NCBI GenBank assembly: GCA_963942565.1
Contig: OZ012684.1
Location: 69,531,109 to 69,595,108 of the forward strand
Length of the DNA stretch: 64,000 bases
Reading direction: 5' to 3'
Origin: Maea johnstoni
Taxonomy: Eukaryota > Annelida > Polychaeta > Spionida > Magelonidae
Of this stretch, positions 49,993-61,895 are shown piece after piece. Position 1 is the stretch's first letter. The number at the start of each line of letters is the position of its first letter. Both the position numbers and the translations under genes were made by a program. A model generated the notes under the pieces. The model was given only the letters and a program-made list of their open reading frames with translations. It was not told where the DNA came from and did not search any database.

Positions 49993-51807
49993 TTATACCT
50001 TTCTAAGTTTGGTCCTCACTTCCATCAGGATTTTACCTAGGAGGTTTTTGCCCCTCCATTTGTCTGTGTTTAGTGCATCTTTATGAAATACTGATATGCC
50101 CGTTCCCCATGTTAGATCCTTTTCCGAACCTTCCCCTATCTGTGTTTCGCCTGTTTTTTCGAGGAATTCAGCGAGTTTTGGGTTCTGTGCGAACTTCTCT
50201 TTAACCCCTGTTTTCATAGCTTCTATGGCAACGTCATTCCAGGCATTTTGATTGAAACCTTTGACGGATTTGCCGAAAAAGTTTATCTCATTTGGGTTTT
50301 TGGAGTTCATAATCTTTTCTTTGGTTTCCTGGTCATCGAATTTCTTTGCTTTTTCTGCCATGTAGTACTGCTCTACACATGAATATTCTACATTATCTAT
50401 ATTCATAGGGGATGGGTAGAAATTCGACATGAAAGCATCTCTTCTGAAAAATACCGTTGTTTTCCCATTTGTTTTGACCACTGTCTTCTCCGGACGGATC
50501 TTCTCAGGTAGTTTGTCTAATTCATCTATTGTATATCGATCTCCCTCAACCAATAGAACATCTCCCAAAAGGGTAGCCTTCATGTTATTGTCATAGGCTG
50601 CTTTGACATACGGGCGCAGAAAGGATCTTCTTTTCTCGACTTCTTGAGGGAAGTCCTCATTGAGATAGAATTTGTTCTTGTTGTTTTGATTTACTTTATT
50701 TCTTTTTGCCCATATTTCTTCTCTGTCTCTAAAAGACAAAAATCTGGCTATTATGGACGGGGGGCTTTGATTAGGGTATTTTGAGTCCCTATGGCATCGT
50801 TCTATTACAATGTTCCGTTCCGCATCCTGCATTCCTAGTTCTGTTCTCAGAAATTCGTATACTTTATTTCTACATTGTACATTTGATTCATTTTGGGCTG
50901 TAGGTATCCCTTCAAAACGTAGATTTGAACGGCGACTGTACGCCTCTGATTTGACATTCTTCTCTTTCATTTTTGTATTATCAGTTTTTATTTTGTTGTT
51001 GTCATTTTGAATGGTTTTCATATTTTGGTCCATTTTTCTTTCATTTTCAAAGTGGATCTTGTCATTCTCTTCTAGCTTGGAGATTTTGATGTACGCAAAG
51101 TCTAACGAACATTTTATGTTATTGTTTTCTTTTTCTAATTCTTCCTGTATTGTTTTCAGTTTGATTATTTCAATTTTGAGCTTATTTGTTTCTTCTTCCG
51201 TGTTCTGATTTAGATGTTTGTTATTTTCTATGGTTTGTTTGAGCTCATCATTTTCCTTTCTCATTTCCGATCCTGCTTGTTCTATGTTTTCTATTTTCTG
51301 TAAAAGGTTAAGCAAAATAATCGGGACTGTCTCAGCTGAAAGTTCTGTGTTACGCGGGTCAATCTCAATTTGACATTCTTTTTCTACCTCCCCCAGGGTC
51401 TCGTACGGGAATTTCATCATGTTTCCCTCCCTAATTGTTTCTGAATTCACACTCATTATCTCGGATTCAGACCCTGATTCATCCTGATAGTCTGATTCAC
51501 ATACCTGATCTTCCGTTGTTGCTTGCTGTTGTGAGCTTCTTGTCGGGGTAGGCATGGCTGATTCACATACCTGAGCGTCCGGTGTTGGATGTTGTTGTGA
51601 ATTTCTGGTGGGGGTAGGCATGGAATTCGGGATTTCCTGTCCCGCCGGCGTTGCAGGAGTTATCGTCGTCGTTGGTATGGGGTTTTTATTTGCTCCCATG
51701 GTTTGCAAATATTTAGTTAGCTTCGGAGTTCTCCGGTGCGCCCCTTCTTTCTTATTCTCCGCTACCTTGCTGGCGGTCATTTTACGAGTTTTGACCGTAG
51801 TGGACAT
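49993..51807 (-). CDS. LINE ORF1: coiled coil + L1-type RNA-binding domain + NADAR domain
   Basis: 604 aa from the first ATG (51807). Residues 1-150 are low-complexity, with a 22-residue unit repeated twice (62-83 and 84-105, each MPTPTR...QVCES). Residues ~155-290 form a coiled coil. Residues ~290-430 match the L1 ORF1 core: SRRSNLRFEGIP, then the C-terminal-domain block FYLNEDFPQEVEKRRSFLRP. Residues ~450-604 are a complete NADAR (YbiA/DUF1768) domain: AFMSNFYPSP, VEYSCVEQYYMAEKAKKFDD, FFGKSVKGFNQNAWNDVAIE, KFAQNPKLAEFLEKTGETQI, LTWGTGIS, GKNLLGKILMEVR. NADAR enzymes cleave N-glycosidic bonds of ribose-phosphate compounds, including riboflavin intermediates and, in phage-defence-type systems, ADP-ribose on guanine. 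The ORF1 part should trimerise and coat the LINE RNA. The domain order is unusual and the frame is intact. Confidence 0.9.
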   Translation of the reverse strand: MSTTVKTRKMTASKVAENKKEGAHRRTPKLTKYLQTMGANKNPIPTTTITPATPAGQEIPNSMPTPTRNSQQHPTPDAQVCESAMPTPTRSSQQQATTEDQVCESDYQDESGSESEIMSVNSETIREGNMMKFPYETLGEVEKECQIEIDPRNTELSAETVPIILLNLLQKIENIEQAGSEMRKENDELKQTIENNKHLNQNTEEETNKLKIEIIKLKTIQEELEKENNNIKCSLDFAYIKISKLEENDKIHFENERKMDQNMKTIQNDNNKIKTDNTKMKEKNVKSEAYSRRSNLRFEGIPTAQNESNVQCRNKVYEFLRTELGMQDAERNIVIERCHRDSKYPNQSPPSIIARFLSFRDREEIWAKRNKVNQNNKNKFYLNEDFPQEVEKRRSFLRPYVKAAYDNNMKATLLGDVLLVEGDRYTIDELDKLPEKIRPEKTVVKTNGKTTVFFRRDAFMSNFYPSPMNIDNVEYSCVEQYYMAEKAKKFDDQETKEKIMNSKNPNEINFFGKSVKGFNQNAWNDVAIEAMKTGVKEKFAQNPKLAEFLEKTGETQIGEGSEKDLTWGTGISVFHKDALNTDKWRGKNLLGKILMEVRTKLRKV

Positions 51808-51994
51808 TGCTGACTTTGGATCCTTCAAAATCACCTTTTTCTTTCACTCATCCGATTCAAAACTTACTCTGTATGTTTTTGTGAGTACTTCAAAGATGCG
51901 ATATGCATGAATTTGAGAGGAAAAATTATCTCATTTAGTGAGCATTTACTCGCTGGCTACGGAGCTGATTAAACTCCGGTCTTGACCATTTGAG

Positions 51995-52002
51995 TGACGT
52001 CA
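51995..52002. promoter_or_regulatory. CRE (TGACGTCA) at the LINE 5' end
   Basis: Palindromic TGACGTCA within the first 10 bases of the element, where LINE internal promoters usually sit. It would bind CREB/ATF-type factors. Confidence 0.5.
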
Positions 52003-55000
52003 CAAGTTCTTAGTAAGTTATATGACATCACTTTTTGTTCGATTAATTGTGATTCGCGATGAGTAGCCAATCTGATCACTACGTTGATATCTTGTCACGG
52101 AAGTAACGACGGTTTTCAATGCTAATAATATCGCCACATCATGTACATTTCCATTCGTCCATTTATATGAATAAGAATAAAACTTTAAGAGAATCTATGT
52201 ATTCTTCATGTTCATTTTGAAATACTCATGTACGCACTGGCACTGACGACACATCAATAATTGGATACATGCCAAGAGGGTATCGTAAGGCAAACGAAGG
52301 TCATTGAAAGAAGTCGTGGTATGAATCAGTGGAATGTAGTAATATGTCGGTAAGTAACTTGACGACCTTCAATATATCCATTGTTTCTCTAGCATTATGA
52401 TAATATTTCTTTTTGATTGTCTGATAAAAAGCAAAGGCCCTGTTATATCCTTTATTCCATCATGCATCGGTCCCGTTGCCACCAACATCATTCCATAATG
52501 CGACGCGAGAGCCATCTGGTGACCAAACATGCTATTAAAAGTGTATGGTTATAAACAGACAACATTGGTCAGGACAATCTCTAGGATCACTTATCATACA
52601 AGCTTTGTTAAATTCTGTTCATACTTTAGTGTAGCGCATACAACAGAAACATTCCATGAAAAGAATCTCAGAGGTGAAAAAATAAGTTAATATATACATA
52701 TACATTTTGAATGTGTGGGAACATCTGATAAATGATTGGAAAAATCTCAGAAAATCAGAATTCAACATTTTCCGAGATCATCGGCTTGTGAAGCCTATAT
52801 CTAGTTTCTGTCCTACTAGCACCACATAGCGGACACATTTTCAACTAAGTCAACCTTTCCCGATTTTCCGCACCTTGCACATACTTTGCATTAATATTCA
52901 AGCAAACGTATTCCTGATTACTAAACACAATTAGCGTAATTAATATGTAGTGTTTACTATGATATCATGGAACGTTCTTTTCTACAATTATGAAAAATAC
53001 TTGCGGTATTTTCAAACGGTCATCTTGATCAAACCTGACATAATAATTTTTATGAAAAGAAATATTTTGGAGATGAAGAAATATATTCCTAATTACAACT
53101 CTTAGTTGCGAAATGAGCACCCTTTATCCATTAGCGAAAATATGACAAATATGACAAATTCGTTAGAATGTCCCCTTAAGCACAGAACGTATATCTTCAG
53201 TTGCTTGAAGAAATGGTTCGATACGAACCACTCTGACAACTCCCTGTTGGTACAGCTGAAACATTGGACGAGAGTCCTAGGTACGTACACCACCTCGCGG
53301 GGAAGATAAGAACTAAATATTCATTGCACGTTCCACTGTTGAAGCCCTGAATGAAGCACACAACTCACTTTTGATAGTTGAAGGGTTCAACCTTCAAGAA
53401 GAAATACCTTAAAAACAAAACAAAACTGCATTCAATATTTGCTCAAATGAATTGAGTAAAAGCGTCAAGCCTCTTGAAATAAATACGTAACACACAGGCA
53501 GGGGTAGGGAGGTGTACACTATGAGGATAGATCCTTCCAATGACAGATAAAGAATTAAAATACACAACGATTTACTAGTTTTCCTTTCTCTGTTTGATAT
53601 TGCCATGGCTTTGAACAGAGTGTTTCGACTAGGTCCTTTTTGATCATCAAGATTAACGATTGTTTCGAAGATAAATCCCAAAGTAGTTTTTGATGTCTTT
53701 CTTAGAAAGGACATATTTAAACGAACATATGCGCAATGGGAAAATGGTAACGGTAGACGTCAATGTAAAATAATGTCCTTTAAACTGAAAACGTCAAAAG
53801 AAATATATTTATTTCATTTGCAGAACCATTTATTAGCATTTGATAGCCCACATCTTGTTGTGTGCATTGCGAATAAATAGAAACCCTATTGGCAGTCGAT
53901 GATGATCTGTCAGTATCGACTGCAGAGAAGAGAGAATAAATGGTACAATGCTGTTCGGAAGACACTTGGCAATTTTATTTTTCCTTAAAAATAGAAAAAA
54001 TGAAAATTTGTAATAAGTGGTCTCTTACTCTGTTTAATGATGGCCAAAACAGTCACAAATGATCTGATTACGAGGAAAAGTGCGTAGGCCTTCAGATATG
54101 TAAAAGTCTCTAAATGTTCCTATATTCACAAATTAAACCCATAAGCAACCCTTACTTTTTTATTCAATTGTTCTCCATATTTCCGGTTTCCTCTCAAGTT
54201 CATAGATAACTTTACCTCGCCTTTTTCCCTATTGATGCCTTGCATCGAAACCATATTCATTGGTCTCTAACTTTAATGCGGAGCGTGGCAACCACCCTAA
54301 AGCACAGCTGTTTATAATGTATTAACCTAATTATGAATTACCCATACTTGATGTGCTTAGTCTAGGCCTTTCGATTCACTAGCTTTTTACTTTGTATGTG
54401 GCGTATCCCTTAGAGTTGCGATGCCACTTTATTTTATTTTGGTTCTCCCTTTTGTTAATGTTTATGTTTGATGTACTTTGAAAGCATCTTCATATTATTG
54501 TTTAATTTGTTCTTGTGTGTGTATGCTACTTGGTGCGATGTCGTACATTATGATATATTGTATTTACTAATGTATACTTTTATGGCGAGCGCCATAGTCT
54601 ATGAATATACATACATTGCGAACGTATTATTATATTTAATGATAACATAATGATTTCATTATAATTCGGGTGCAAGTAACAGCCCTAGGGAACGTTTTAA
54701 TAATGAGTGTATGCTCTACTGTTATTAACACAAATAAGGCTAACATAATACATTCATTTAATAAAGAATTTTTGATGTATGCTTCTTCTTGTCCCAAAAT
54801 CCCCTTTGTATTTGGTACTGCATGTTCTCCAGTAAATAGTGCTCCATTGTTCCCGAAGGAATTGCAATAGTTCGACTTGATTGTGTGTTTGTTGAGGAGA
54901 CAGAGGGTCGAGAGAGTGAGGGCTATGATCTATGCATTTGGCATTTTGTAACGTGTTTTAGCATCATGGATGAAAAAAGCAAAATATCAATCATCATTAT

Positions 55001-55008
55001 TAAATAAG

Positions 55009-55215
55009 TTATGCTTACCAGAACCAAACACAGCCGGACAATTTGATGAAATCTTGCAGGAAAATATCTGATGGAGAAATGTTAATAACAACTTAACCAA
55101 GACATCTCTTTCAAATAATTTGTAAAATAATTCTCAGTTCTAAAGTTATTGCCAAAAGTATTTTAGATCCAGACGACAATTTATGCAGGAACCCTTAAGC
55201 AAAATTGGGTTAACC
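55009..55215 (+). repeat. MITE family A
   Basis: ATTTGATGAAATCTTGCAGG, CTCTTTCAAATAATTTGTAA, TTTTAGATCCAGACGACAAT and the end AAATTGGGTTAACC. Confidence 0.65.
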
Positions 55216-55318
55216 GTACCTGCTATGATCACCAGGCTGGCAACTACAATGTAGGTTTTGCCTATCATTGCCAGGATGGCGTCTGATTCGAGCAGCTGCG
55301 TGTTATTTGCGTCAACCA

Positions 55319-55320
<2 letters not shown>

Positions 55321-55394
<74 letters not shown>
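55321..55394 (+). repeat. (CT)37 microsatellite
   Basis: Uninterrupted CT dinucleotides. Confidence 0.99.
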
Positions 55395-55397
<3 letters not shown>

Positions 55398-56008
55398 AAC
55401 ACTACATCTGAATCATTACGGGGGTATTCCCGTATTCCCGTATTCCTCTGGGGTAGTTTTAGGATTTACAGTCATGAATGGGTTATAACAATGTGCTCTG
55501 TTTTATTTTTGTTTGACGTCATGGCAATCGCCTAGCCCCCGAATGAAATAATGCGACGTCCATGCATGATGTGGTCGTGGATCCTGATTTAGCAGCTTTC
55601 TGGACACTGCCTTTCAAATTGTACTTATTATGGCAATGTTTCAAGTATGACATTTTGAACAACGAGTCTTCAAAGGATTCCATAGGCGTGCTTTGGGTAT
55701 TCTTAACCTGGCTGTTAACCTCCTTAGATCAAATGCAGCATAGCTGTTGGTTCCTTACAAACATGCCAATGTATACTAGTATAAACTTTCCGGGTTTTGG
55801 ATTTTGTATTTCAGTTAGCATCACTATTTGCCTTATTCAAGTTATTTGTGATATATCGGGACGAGCTAGTCGCCAATAGGGAAGGAGACGAATAGCCGGG
55901 GAAACTACCTACTAACACCTTAGGGCTATTGGCATTTTTTTCACATGCCTAATTTTGGTTTGATGTATAAAGCTCTTGTAGGTATTAATATACAACAAGC
56001 AGTCAATT

Positions 56009-56524
<516 letters not shown>

Positions 56525-57169
56525 ATATGCTTGTAGAAAACATATCATGAATGCAATACCTTTTCATGACCTCTTCCATTCGAACCATGTCAGAGCACAC
56601 AGATGTTGGTGTGCTCCATGTTGAGTGAAATTCTTGTGCAGGTTCAAAGCATTTTTGGTATATTGGATCAGTTGCAAAATACAGAGAAATATAGTATCGT
56701 TATATGAACTCATTATTCTTTAATTTTCGTTTCAAAAATATTGAAAAATACAAAAATACACATATTATTCTATAATGATTAATTCACCCTCCCTTTTCAC
56801 AGCAGTATACAACTTTACATTATTTTGTTTGGCAAATATATGTAGTCGTATCTTTATCATATTGGTATCTTTTGTCCAATCTTTACTGCCGCCTCCGTAC
56901 AAACATAACAAAACAAACATTTGGGAGGACTTTCTTTGTCTGTCACAGAGGGACGACCCCTTTTACAAAGATTAGTCTGCCACTCTCCTTTCCTAGATTG
57001 GGAACAATGGGTTTATGCAGTATTCTTATATTTTCTTCCAAAAAAATTAACAATACAAAACATACATCATATATTATCTTGATGTAATAATTACACTTCC
57101 ATTATTTTCACAGCAGTATGACATTTCTAATTATGATCCACATGAATCACCTAACCTATTCACACTCAG

Positions 57170-57362
57170 AGTATCGTCTGCTACTCTCATCATTTTGAAA
57201 ATAACTTGGAAATAAAACAAAAGTTCACAAAACATTCGAAGAAGAGTTGTTGTTTGACTTCTAAGTAACATTTCTCCTTAATATGTTTTCCAGAAAATGC
57301 TTTTGTAAGTATAATATTTCCAAAATTGTCAGGCCTGTTTTGGCCACTCTGACTGAAAATGC
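57170..57362 (-). repeat. MITE family A, diverged copy
   Basis: GTCTGCTACTC, AGAAGAGTTGTTGTTTGACT, CATTTCTCCTTAATATG and TTGTCAGGCCTGTTTTGGCC. Confidence 0.5.
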
Positions 57363-58687
57363 TTTAAAATTGTTATGGTTATAGATTACAGCCTAGATGT
57401 TCCTCCTAATATACACATGTTTCATTTCTGAGAAGGCATTGCTATTAGAAGCTTGCTTCATGGTATTTATGTTTACAAGTCTATTGAAAGTGTGACCCTC
57501 CTTTGAGCTGTGACTGTGATTGCAACAGCCATTGATCCCTTTGCAATACACAACCAACATTTACTGGTATTGCCAACATCATCAGTCAACTTCACAGGTC
57601 AAGCAAATATTATTATTTTCCTCCACTGACCCTGCCAAAATCATCACTTACCCTTTTAGGACCAGCCAAAGCCAGCAATTACCCTGGATGGTCCTGCCAA
57701 CATCATCAGTAACTGGGGAGGTGCAAAACTTATGAATCATAAAAAAATAATATAAAAAGGCCAGATTAGCACAGTATCATATAAAAAGGGTGTGGTGGAC
57801 TGCTGAATTAATTCTTCATAACCTTTCCATGCCATTAGAAAAAAATAAATACACTATATTCTGTCAAGATGACACTAAATTCAATTTATCATCTTTATAA
57901 GCACAAAAATCATTACTGCTTATGATGATTTTTATCATCGAAAAATTGGTGTAAGTCTAGTTAATTCCTGAACCAGGCTTCTAAACTTTGTTTGAGTCTA
58001 TTCTAAGACTAATGGAGCATTAAGGATTGCAAAGGAGGTTTGGGGCTTTAATGCTGCGAATAGAGTCATCGGTGAGGTGTATGTAATGAATAGCAGACCT
58101 GTCCAAGTTGTCGCATATTTTTTTGCGCCAGAAGTGTCAAATAGTGCGACAGGCAAAATAAATGCGACAGTCTGCGCCAAGCAAATGTTCATGTCCCAAA
58201 GAAACTGCTATCACGAGCCAACGACTAAATTCATTGGAGCACCTGGTAAAGACGCAATAGCTAAGTTGAGTGCAATTATGATTATGTACATATGTCTTGT
58301 CAATGTCATACATGTTGTTTCGTGAAAGAAAAAAAACGAAAGAAAAATCGATTTACACATTTGTGTAATTTCAAAGTTAAAAACAAGTTGGAGTGCAATT
58401 GATACTTTATACGTAACAATTAGGGTAGAAAAATAATTGAATTAGAAATCATCCTACCTTACCTCAGTGGTATTGGTAAAGCGCCTTAGAAATACATCTA
58501 CACCTGCCATTCGTCAAACTGCTATTTGGCGGTATTTTCGGATATCTTCATTTCAAGGGCACGTATTAACCCTATTTAGGTAATACTTGGGGTATTGTTT
58601 TGTCCACTTTAGAACTCGGGCACTAACCCTAGCGGAAAATGTTAACTGATCTTTCGCCACCTCTGGGAAATAGGTAGAAATACTAAA

Positions 58688-58856
<169 letters not shown>

Positions 58857-60109
58857 TATGTGACTTACATTTTCATATGGGTAGCCCATGCAGGGGGCAT
58901 TTGTCCAGTGTTACTGGGTGCAATAGTTCTTATATTTACGAGTTGGTGCGCCACTAGTTTTGAAACATTGAATTACCAACTTCAAACTAGGAAAGTGACT
59001 TCATTGGTTAAGATGACATAGATTTGATTATTGAATTGATTTCCTATGAATCAACATTTTCCATTTTTATTCATGAATGGGACATAAACTATTAATAATA
59101 TAAAAAGGAACTTTATTGCAGAGACAGGTAACTTTGTCTAAATGCGTAAACTTGACAACTAAATAGTATATAGTAGTATCCCATGTGACCAACTCCTCTT
59201 CTACCAGGTGGTGCCCTCTACTGGTCAAGGAAAATGGTGCTCTTTTTGATGATATCACTAGAATGTACATTCTGGTATTATAACAGGATTAAGAATTAAA
59301 AGTATTGTTCTGATATATCGAAATTCTGATAGGATTTAATGATTTTACTTATTAGTTGGTAGAATATAAAAGTAGAATTAAACAAAACTGATTGCTCTGC
59401 ATAAGCAATTGCCATAATTCTAGATTGAGTTTCAAATATGTCTTATCTATGCATATCACACTGGGATACTTATCTAGGCAGGTTCAGTGATTTATAAACT
59501 GATGCATCATATTTGGATGTCAAATAAGCTATTTTGCGTTCCTTTAGGCATGTACATGTATACTTACGATCAATTGGTATTTTCTCCATGTAAAGGTTTG
59601 GGAACGTGCCTACTAGAAAATTAGCACAAGAATTTGATTCGTCCAGTAATAGTGGTAAAAATCATAAACTAATTATAGTAAGGTGAAAGAGGTGAGATAC
59701 GTGCAAGTTCTCATCAAAGAAATCAAAATGGCATGCACTGGTGATTTCATTGGCGCGGAGAGTGTGGACAGTATTACTACCGCTCCACATATGAAACTGT
59801 GGTAGAAGGGTTACTGGTGAATTATAGAACATCATGGTAGGAACATTCCTACAAGAAGAGATCTATCCCCATTTAAAATGTGGACCGCTGGGCAATATCA
59901 CCGTTGAAGATACGTGCAAATAAAGCATCTTGCTCTATCAATATAAACACATTATGTAGGGATATTTAAGTGAATTCAAATATATGCAAGGTGAGAGGAT
60001 ATCCCAAGATATATTTCAATTACAACATGGGGAATTAGAGCAGAGCTACTGGACCTTGCCATTTTCTCTTCATGGAGCTTGTAAAATCCTAAACGAAATT
60101 CCACCTGGT

Positions 60110-60271
60110 CTACTACTACTACTACTGCTGCTGTTGCTGCTGCTACTACTACTGCTGCTGCTACTACTGTTACTACTACTACTGCTGCTGCTGCTACTAC
60201 TACTAAAGCAGCAACAACAACTACTACTACTACTACTACTACTGCTGCTCCTCCTCCTCCTCCTCCTCCTC

Positions 60272-60304
<33 letters not shown>

Positions 60305-60312
60305 GCTGCTGC
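60110..60312 (+). repeat. (CTA/CTG)n trinucleotide repeat
   Basis: Mixed CTA, CTG and CTC triplets. The long leucine or valine frames across it are an artefact. Confidence 0.97.
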
Positions 60313-61088
60313 ACCAGATATCGAACTTCCTCCAATAAGCTCTACTACAGCGGATCAGTGTGAAATCAGAGGCGAGCATTTATTGCCAGTGGAGGCGACA
60401 GGTGCGCAAACCGCTTCGCTGCACACGGCCAGCCGGCTTGGACGCGCATGGAGAGCCGCGCTTTTTAAATTCAGATACATTGTAAATAAACGAGTTTTGC
60501 ACTCCTTTCGAAAGTCCATAAGTCACCTGTTGATATAGCCCATATAATATAATCTGCAACCCCTGCCTGAGAACATATGATAATGAATTATTTCCATGGT
60601 AACCAAATGCCTCTTCACTAATTTGAATAATCTGGATAAGTGAGATACAATAATTATATCGACCAACAATTACTGGTGTTGCGTGATGAATGCATGTGTT
60701 CCTGATTATGCCTTCTGGCAACCTGTAAAAATAACGTCGTGGGTCAAAAAGGGTAGGATTGCTAAACATTCCCTACCGACTGAGTATTCCTATTTAGAAT
60801 ATAGTACGCACTGCCACTCTAGCCTGTGGAACCTGCTTTAATACACAATTTCCAAATATCGATCCCTTCGTTTTCTTACGTTTTTCTGCGAAAGTTACTT
60901 AGTAGCTACTTTCTGACAGTAGCAATTAGCCAGATTAAGGATTGAGACTTTAAGGACGAAATTCTTGGCAGCGATTTGCATACTTAATTGGCGTGCGACC
61001 GTTCCTAGCTACGGTAAAGCACACACGGCATGTTGGATGTGGAGCTGATTACCCAGCATGCATTGCGGTTAGGTAGTTGCAAAACAAG

Positions 61089-61895
61089 ATGGCTCTACAC
61101 AGGGTGTCGAGCAAGGGATCGCGAGGTGACGGCGACAAAGATGAGGGGGAGGAGATCGAAAACAATGGATACATACAAGTATTTGTGAAGCCCTTGGACC
61201 AAGGCAACTACAGTGTAATTTTGAGCTGGATGGGAATTTCCAACAAGAAGCTATCAGTGAATCAGTTGGCCGTTTGGAGCGGAGTAGCAGTTCTGGTTGC
61301 CAGCTTTCTACTGTACCAGCTGATCATAACAGACCTAGGGCTCCTCTTTCAGCGACTCTGCGGGGTGATCGTGCCCATTTTTAGCATTATTTGTGGATTC
61401 TACTGGGTGGCGCTATACCTGCGAAAATGCTGGGGCAACACCAGTATATATGTATTATTTTCATTGTGTTTTGTGGGGGAATTTTTCGGGCAGTGTTTAT
61501 GCGAGAAAAACTCGAACTACATCACACAGCCCATACTCGTATGTTGTGTTCTGGTCTTTGCGAGTATCGCCAGTGTGTTTTCTACCCTGGAGACGGCCCA
61601 AAGCACCTGTGTGATTGTCTTTGTGAGCTTCACGAGATTTTTAGCGTGTATGACACTGTCTGATCTGCCTCAGCTGCTGAGGCCCTATGTCGCCTATAGT
61701 AGTGGCATCGTGGGAGTGATTGCTGCCAAATACATGGAGACAGCCTTCAGGCCCCCCATCACTAATTTCATGACACAGGACGGGAAGATACCAGTGATAA
61801 AAAGGCGACGGTCAAGCTCATCCAGTATGCATGGGTTTTCGGCACACCGGTCGGGGCGACGGACATCCTTGCCAGCCCTCATCCAGAAAAACCAG
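61089..61895 (+). CDS. PDE3: PDE3 (cGMP-inhibited cyclic nucleotide phosphodiesterase), first coding exon
   Basis: 269 codons from ATGGCTCTACAC to a donor AACCAG|GTACTT (GT at 61896); the rest of the gene lies off the right end. Acidic N-terminus, then six hydrophobic segments (about 61-80, 91-111, 118-136, 148-167, 172-190, 198-215): the PDE3 N-terminal membrane-association region. The tail IPVIKRRRSSSSSMHGF followed by GRRTSLPALIQKNQ matches what I recall of human PDE3A (RRRRSSS and HRRTSLPCI), as does LRPYVAYSSGIVGV (WRPYLAYLAGVLGI). RRTSL is a PKA/Akt-type phosphorylation and 14-3-3 docking site. The enzyme hydrolyses cAMP on ER-type membranes. The catalytic HD domain is not in the window. 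Confidence 0.9.

Larger units (their letters stand above)
40496..52004 (-). mobile_element. Long multi-ORF LINE of the L1/Tx1 type with a NADAR domain
   Basis: Reading on the minus strand: 5' end at about 52004 with a CRE in the first 10 bases; ~197-bp 5' UTR; ORF1 51807-49993; small ORFs at 49764-49414, 49122-48661 and 48106-47909; an AT-rich, ORF-poor spacer 47908-44860; a small ORF 44859-44464; ORF2 44467-40700; a ~200-bp 3' UTR; and an A tail at about 40505-40496. ORF1 and ORF2 are both open, so the copy is young. At 11.5 kb it is much longer than the 5-7 kb usual for L1/Tx1 elements. The flanking near-identical 14-mers argue for one insertion event. The alternative is two adjacent or nested elements, with the internal T-rich tract at 45046-45076 as the tail of one. 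Confidence 0.75.
40482..52018. repeat. Candidate target-site duplication flanking the LINE
   Basis: AGTTATTAGTAAGT at 40482-40495 abuts the LINE's poly(T) (its poly(A) tail on the minus strand), and AGTTCTTAGTAAGT at 52005-52018 abuts its 5' end. They match at 13 of 14 positions. Coordinates give the outer limits of the two copies. Confidence 0.65.

Noticed and set aside
59984-60538. Frame with a poly-leucine core
   Set aside because: Translation of the CTA/CTG repeat; the ends resemble nothing.
60380-60769. Minus-strand 129-codon frame upstream of PDE3
   Set aside because: Not similar to anything known and overlaps the edge of the triplet repeat region; probably chance.
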